From: Dipetalonema caudispina
Lineage: Eukaryota > Nematoda > Chromadorea > Rhabditida > Onchocercidae
DNA length: 10,427 nucleotides
Assembly (NCBI GenBank): GCA_013365325.1
Contig: JABVXV010000758.1
Location: forward strand, 1 to 10,427
Reading direction: 5' to 3'
Notes under the pieces: generated by a model
The model's input: the letters and a program-made list of their open reading frames with translations, nothing else
Told to the model about the DNA's origin: nothing
The model's database searches: none
Translations under genes and position numbers: made by a program
In this document: positions 7,856 to 10,427 of the stretch, one piece after another
Layout: every line of letters starts with the position of its first letter
How positions within the stretch are numbered: position 1 is the stretch's first letter

Positions 7856-8141
7856 CACCTTATTCACTTACAAAGCTACGATTCACTCACTTCTACCTCT
7901 TCTATTTTATCCTTTTTGACTTGGAGCTTCCGACCATCAGCCAGTTCAGTGACTCCTACTTCAAATCGCCTTCCTTAACTTGCCACGCCATCAAAATTAT
8001 TATACATCTATTGGTATTAATTGCTGTGTTATTCAATAAATTCTATATTCAACTACTTGTCGTGATACACAATCAAGAGGACTTGTACTGTCTTCGATAA
8101 AAATACATATTCCTTCTACCAATAAATAATTATCCGCGACA
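7856..8141 (+). mobile_element. 3' portion of an LTR (copy D), fused to truncated RT
   Basis: From CACCTTATTCACTTACAAAG to the CGCGACA end it aligns closely with the last ~280 bp of copy C, including AATAAA (8035-8040) and CTTGTCGTGATACACAATCA. The U3, its repeat units and the TATA box are absent. Its upstream join to RT is a deletion junction, since RT, RNase H and integrase ends should lie between. The right terminus abuts an AT microsatellite, so no target duplication can be judged. Confidence 0.88.
8035..8040 (+). promoter_or_regulatory. Polyadenylation signal of LTR copy D
   Basis: AATAAA in the conserved TGCTGTGTTATTCAATAAATTCTAT context. Confidence 0.6.
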
Positions 8142-8162
8142 ATATATATATATATATATATA
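8142..8162. repeat. (AT)n microsatellite abutting the LTR end
   Basis: 21 bases of pure AT alternation begin at the base after CGCGACA. It may mark a TA-rich insertion site or have grown after insertion. Confidence 0.9.
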
Positions 8163-8608
8163 AGTGTTTAACAGATACCACTGATTTATCAAATTAGAAT
8201 CAAAAATCATAATTCAAAAATGATTCTTGAAAATTTCGTCACAATTGAAAAATAATTTTTTAAAAACTTTATTCGGTGAATGATTCGATGCGAATTTTCG
8301 ATCATAAAATGACATTTTGGATTACAACAGAAAATTTCCAATATATATGTGCAGATCTAATTAAAAAATTTTTGCTTCCACTAAAATTGATAAAAAATGT
8401 TTCTATTCAGATTCTGTTACGAGTAAACGAAAGAAAGAAAATGAAAGAAGAAAGTGGAAATCTGAAAATTTCTGATTAAGGATCAGTTATAGCTAAATTA
8501 AAATAGCATCCCGTAAATGGTGCATATGATATACCTGAAAGAAATTTGGTATTAGCTCTCATCTTTTAATCAAACTAAGAACTTTTGTTAACTTTATAGT
8601 ATGTTTAT

Positions 8609-8678
8609 AAAAGTAATAATAAAAATTTATTATTTTTAAAAATTAGAAAAGTAATAATAAAAATTCATTATTACTTTT
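8609..8678. repeat. Direct repeat plus 12-bp inverted repeat
   Basis: AAAAGTAATAATAAAAATT occurs at 8609-8627 and 8647-8665; extended to 24 bp the copies differ at one base. The second copy's first 12 bases pair with ATTATTACTTTT at 8667-8678 across an 8-nt loop, giving a perfect 12-bp hairpin. Confidence 0.85.
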
Positions 8679-9282
8679 ATCGATAAGGAGAAGTAAAATT
8701 TTGTAAAAGATGTTATCTTTTAGTAGTGCATCCTTAAAATTTATTCATTCGATTGACTCTATCGTACTGCGCTAAATAAAAGCATTAGTTGTTTAAGAAA
8801 AATCATCTTAAAGTGTTCTGACTCTTTCCATAATTCCAACTGGATATATAAAATCTTGAATGTAAAAAGGCCGTTTTTCCTCTTATATTCTCTGATTTAA
8901 AATCAGAAAATAACCAAGGAAATTTCATGCTTTCTTACATACGATTTCCACATTTCGAAACAAATTATTTTTCATCTTCTAAAATTAAATATTTAAAACC
9001 AAAATACAAAAATAACAAGTAACTAAAACACAGTTTTTGGTATGCTTATCTACAAAATACAAAACAAGAATGTTTGGATAAAATAATATCGAAGACATTG
9101 ATTAACTAATCTGAAAGGCTATAAATTTCAGCAATTTTTGAATTCCATGTTAAAATGATAATCGATTCCACAACTGAATTTCAATAATAATATACCATTC
9201 ATTGCATTACATATCATTGAATTTTCTGTTTCAGTAAGTAATAGGATCATGTTATTAGGTTTGATAATATGACGATGCGAGA

Positions 9283-9323
9283 GTATTGATAATTCCATCA
9301 CTTCGGTATTGATAATTCTATCA
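9283..9323. repeat. 18-bp direct repeat, two copies
   Basis: GTATTGATAATTCCATCA at 9283-9300 and GTATTGATAATTCTATCA at 9306-9323, one mismatch, separated by CTTCG. Confidence 0.85.
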
Positions 9324-9773
9324 GCCCAATAAAGAATAGATTTTCAGTTTGTTTCTCGTTGTTTCCTTCACTAGTAGCTTGCTACATCTGCTGTGAAAAG
9401 CAAGTGATCTTGAAATGATTACGAACAAAATTTCTAGCTAACTTGAGCATACATCTAGCCCGTCGAGATATAGAATAAGGTCTGCGCACTTTCAATGCAG
9501 CATTCTCCACCTGATTAATCTTTTAATCATCTCTTTCGAGAGAACAGTTTCATCTGTCGCGAAATTCGGATTTGTTTCGCCAAGGAAAGGGTAATACATT
9601 TCTTTTAATTAAAGAAATTGATGTTCCATTTCGTAATGAACCAATTCATCTTATAAATTGTTAACATAAATCATTTAGCTTACACTCACCTTGTCTAAGA
9701 TGAGATATCAACACAATACGTCTTTGTTCTGTGTGGTTAAGATATGCTTAGATCGGATGGGATTGCAACACCA

Positions 9774-9853
9774 TGTCCTTTGTTTCATATGCTTAAGCTA
9801 GGATTGTAACACAATGTCCCTTGTCATCCATGCTTACGGCAGGGTTACAACAA
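9774..9853 (+). repeat. Two tandem U3 units in LTR copy C
   Basis: Units begin at 9774 and 9815 with TGTCC(T/C)TTGT ... ATGCTTA ... ACAA. A related, more diverged unit precedes them (TCTTTGTTCTGTGTGGTTAA, from 9721). Confidence 0.75.
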
Positions 9854-9886
9854 TGCTTCCTGTAGACCAATCCCACTGCAAACACA

Positions 9887-9894
9887 TATATATA
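9887..9894 (+). promoter_or_regulatory. TATA box of LTR copy C
   Basis: TATATATACAAGGGTCACAG, same position as in copies A and B. Confidence 0.6.
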
Positions 9895-10099
9895 CAAGGG
9901 TCACAGCTTTACAAGGACTCAAACACCTTACGCACTTACAAAGTTACTACTCACTCACTTTTACCTTTCTTATTTTATTCTTACTTGTAGCTTCCAACTA
10001 TAGTCAGTTCAGTGTTTCCTACATCAACCACCTTCCATTATTTACTACGCCATCATAATCATACTATAACATCTGCTGGTATTAATGGCTGTGTTATTC

Positions 10100-10105
10100 A
10101 ATAAA
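10100..10105 (+). promoter_or_regulatory. Polyadenylation signal of LTR copy C
   Basis: AATAAA in the conserved GTGTTATTCAATAAATTTTG context, about 205 bp after the TATA box. Confidence 0.65.
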
Positions 10106-10427
10106 TTTTGTATTCAACTACTTGTCGTGATACACAATCAACAAGACTGTACTGTCTTCGATAAAAATATAGAGTCCTTCCTTTAGAAGGAAAAAACTTC
10201 CGCGACATCATTCAGTGCAATCTATTCTTTCTAGACGAAGCGACCGAAATATATGCACGCAAGAATGAATTCATTGTTCCACTTATCAATCAAACTACCT
10301 TACGACAGATACTAAAGACTACCTTTTGATTGATGCGATATCTTGTGCCAAAATTTGAGGAATTTTCCATTGCATGAAATCCAGTGCTTTTTTAAAATTG
10401 GACTGAAAATGATTTTACTATTTATGT

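Larger units (their letters stand above)
8163..9549. other. AT-rich spacer, no gene recognised
   Basis: Low-complexity AT-rich DNA with stops in all frames. An open frame at 8276-8479 (67 codons, ending KMKEESGNLKISD) has no recognisable signature and the composition of random AT-rich DNA. A short palindrome (TCTGATTTAAAATCAGA) lies at 8891-8907. The two repeats at 8609-8678 and 9283-9323 are listed separately. Confidence 0.6.
9555..10207 (+). mobile_element. Complete solo LTR, copy C
   Basis: This 653-bp copy begins TGTCGCG and ends CGCGACA, perfect 7-bp inverted termini. It has a TATA box (9887-9894), two U3 units (9774-9853) and AATAAA (10100-10105), so it reads rightward. The five flanking bases are TCATC on the left (9550-9554) and TCATT on the right (10208-10212), a 4-of-5 match that fits an aged 5-bp target duplication. 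It is therefore best read as an independent solo LTR, not the 3' LTR of the broken element upstream. Its right half closely resembles copy D. Confidence 0.9.

Noticed and set aside
1728..8141. Reading copy A or B as the 5' LTR and D as the 3' LTR of one full element
   Set aside because: B has its own target duplication and is a solo LTR. The five bases before A (ACAAT) do not match those after D (ATATA), and the internal domain order is wrong.
8276..8479. 67-codon open frame in the right spacer
   Set aside because: Lys/Ile/Leu-rich composition expected of AT-rich DNA, no motif, no neighbouring splice or promoter signal that I trust.

Overview
The window looks like nematode nuclear DNA. Two things point there. 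The left edge carries the 3' end of a gene with dense Ser-Pro repeats of the kind found in the MLT-10 (DUF644 plus proline-rich repeat) moulting family. The middle is filled with relics of BEL/Pao-type LTR retrotransposons, which are common in nematodes. The non-coding DNA is strongly AT-rich. A filarial or other parasitic worm would fit, but the species is inference. Apart from the first exon I see no intact gene.

Layout. 1-668: open 3' end of the MLT-10-like gene. 669-1727: AT-rich spacer. 1728-2172: 3'-truncated LTR (copy A). 2264-3027: complete solo LTR (copy B) between perfect 5-bp target duplications (GGGAT). 3033-3904: spacer, including a less AT-rich island of unknown origin. 3905-8141: rearranged, dead BEL/Pao internal sequence ending in the 3' portion of an LTR (copy D). 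8142-9549: AT microsatellite and AT-rich spacer with small repeats. 9555-10207: second complete solo LTR (copy C) with a near-perfect 5-bp target duplication. 10213-10427: spacer.

The LTR family starts TGTCGCG and ends CGCGACA. It carries a TATA box, an AATAAA polyadenylation signal, and a U3 block of roughly 38-40 bp tandem units whose copy number differs between copies (two in A and C, four in B). These signals on the + strand fix the element's orientation.

The internal domains are out of order. A working element reads gag, protease, RT, RNase H, integrase. Here the order is RNase H, a first integrase N-terminus, an AT-rich interruption, an integrase (N-terminus and core), then gag zinc knuckles, protease and an RT that stops just after its first catalytic Asp motif, fused to an LTR tail. 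Inside the RNase H region about 115 bp is flipped and reads only on the minus strand. Stops and frameshifts are scattered throughout. Expected catalytic or metal-binding residues are altered at several sites (RNase H Asp to Asn, integrase Glu to Gly, knuckle Cys to Tyr or stop). This is a graveyard of at least three or four insertions, not a functioning system. I found no convincing evidence of a new biological system. The points most worth checking are the permuted domain order, the micro-inversion, the duplicated integrase N-terminus, the variable LTR repeats, and the unexplained island at 3451-3904.
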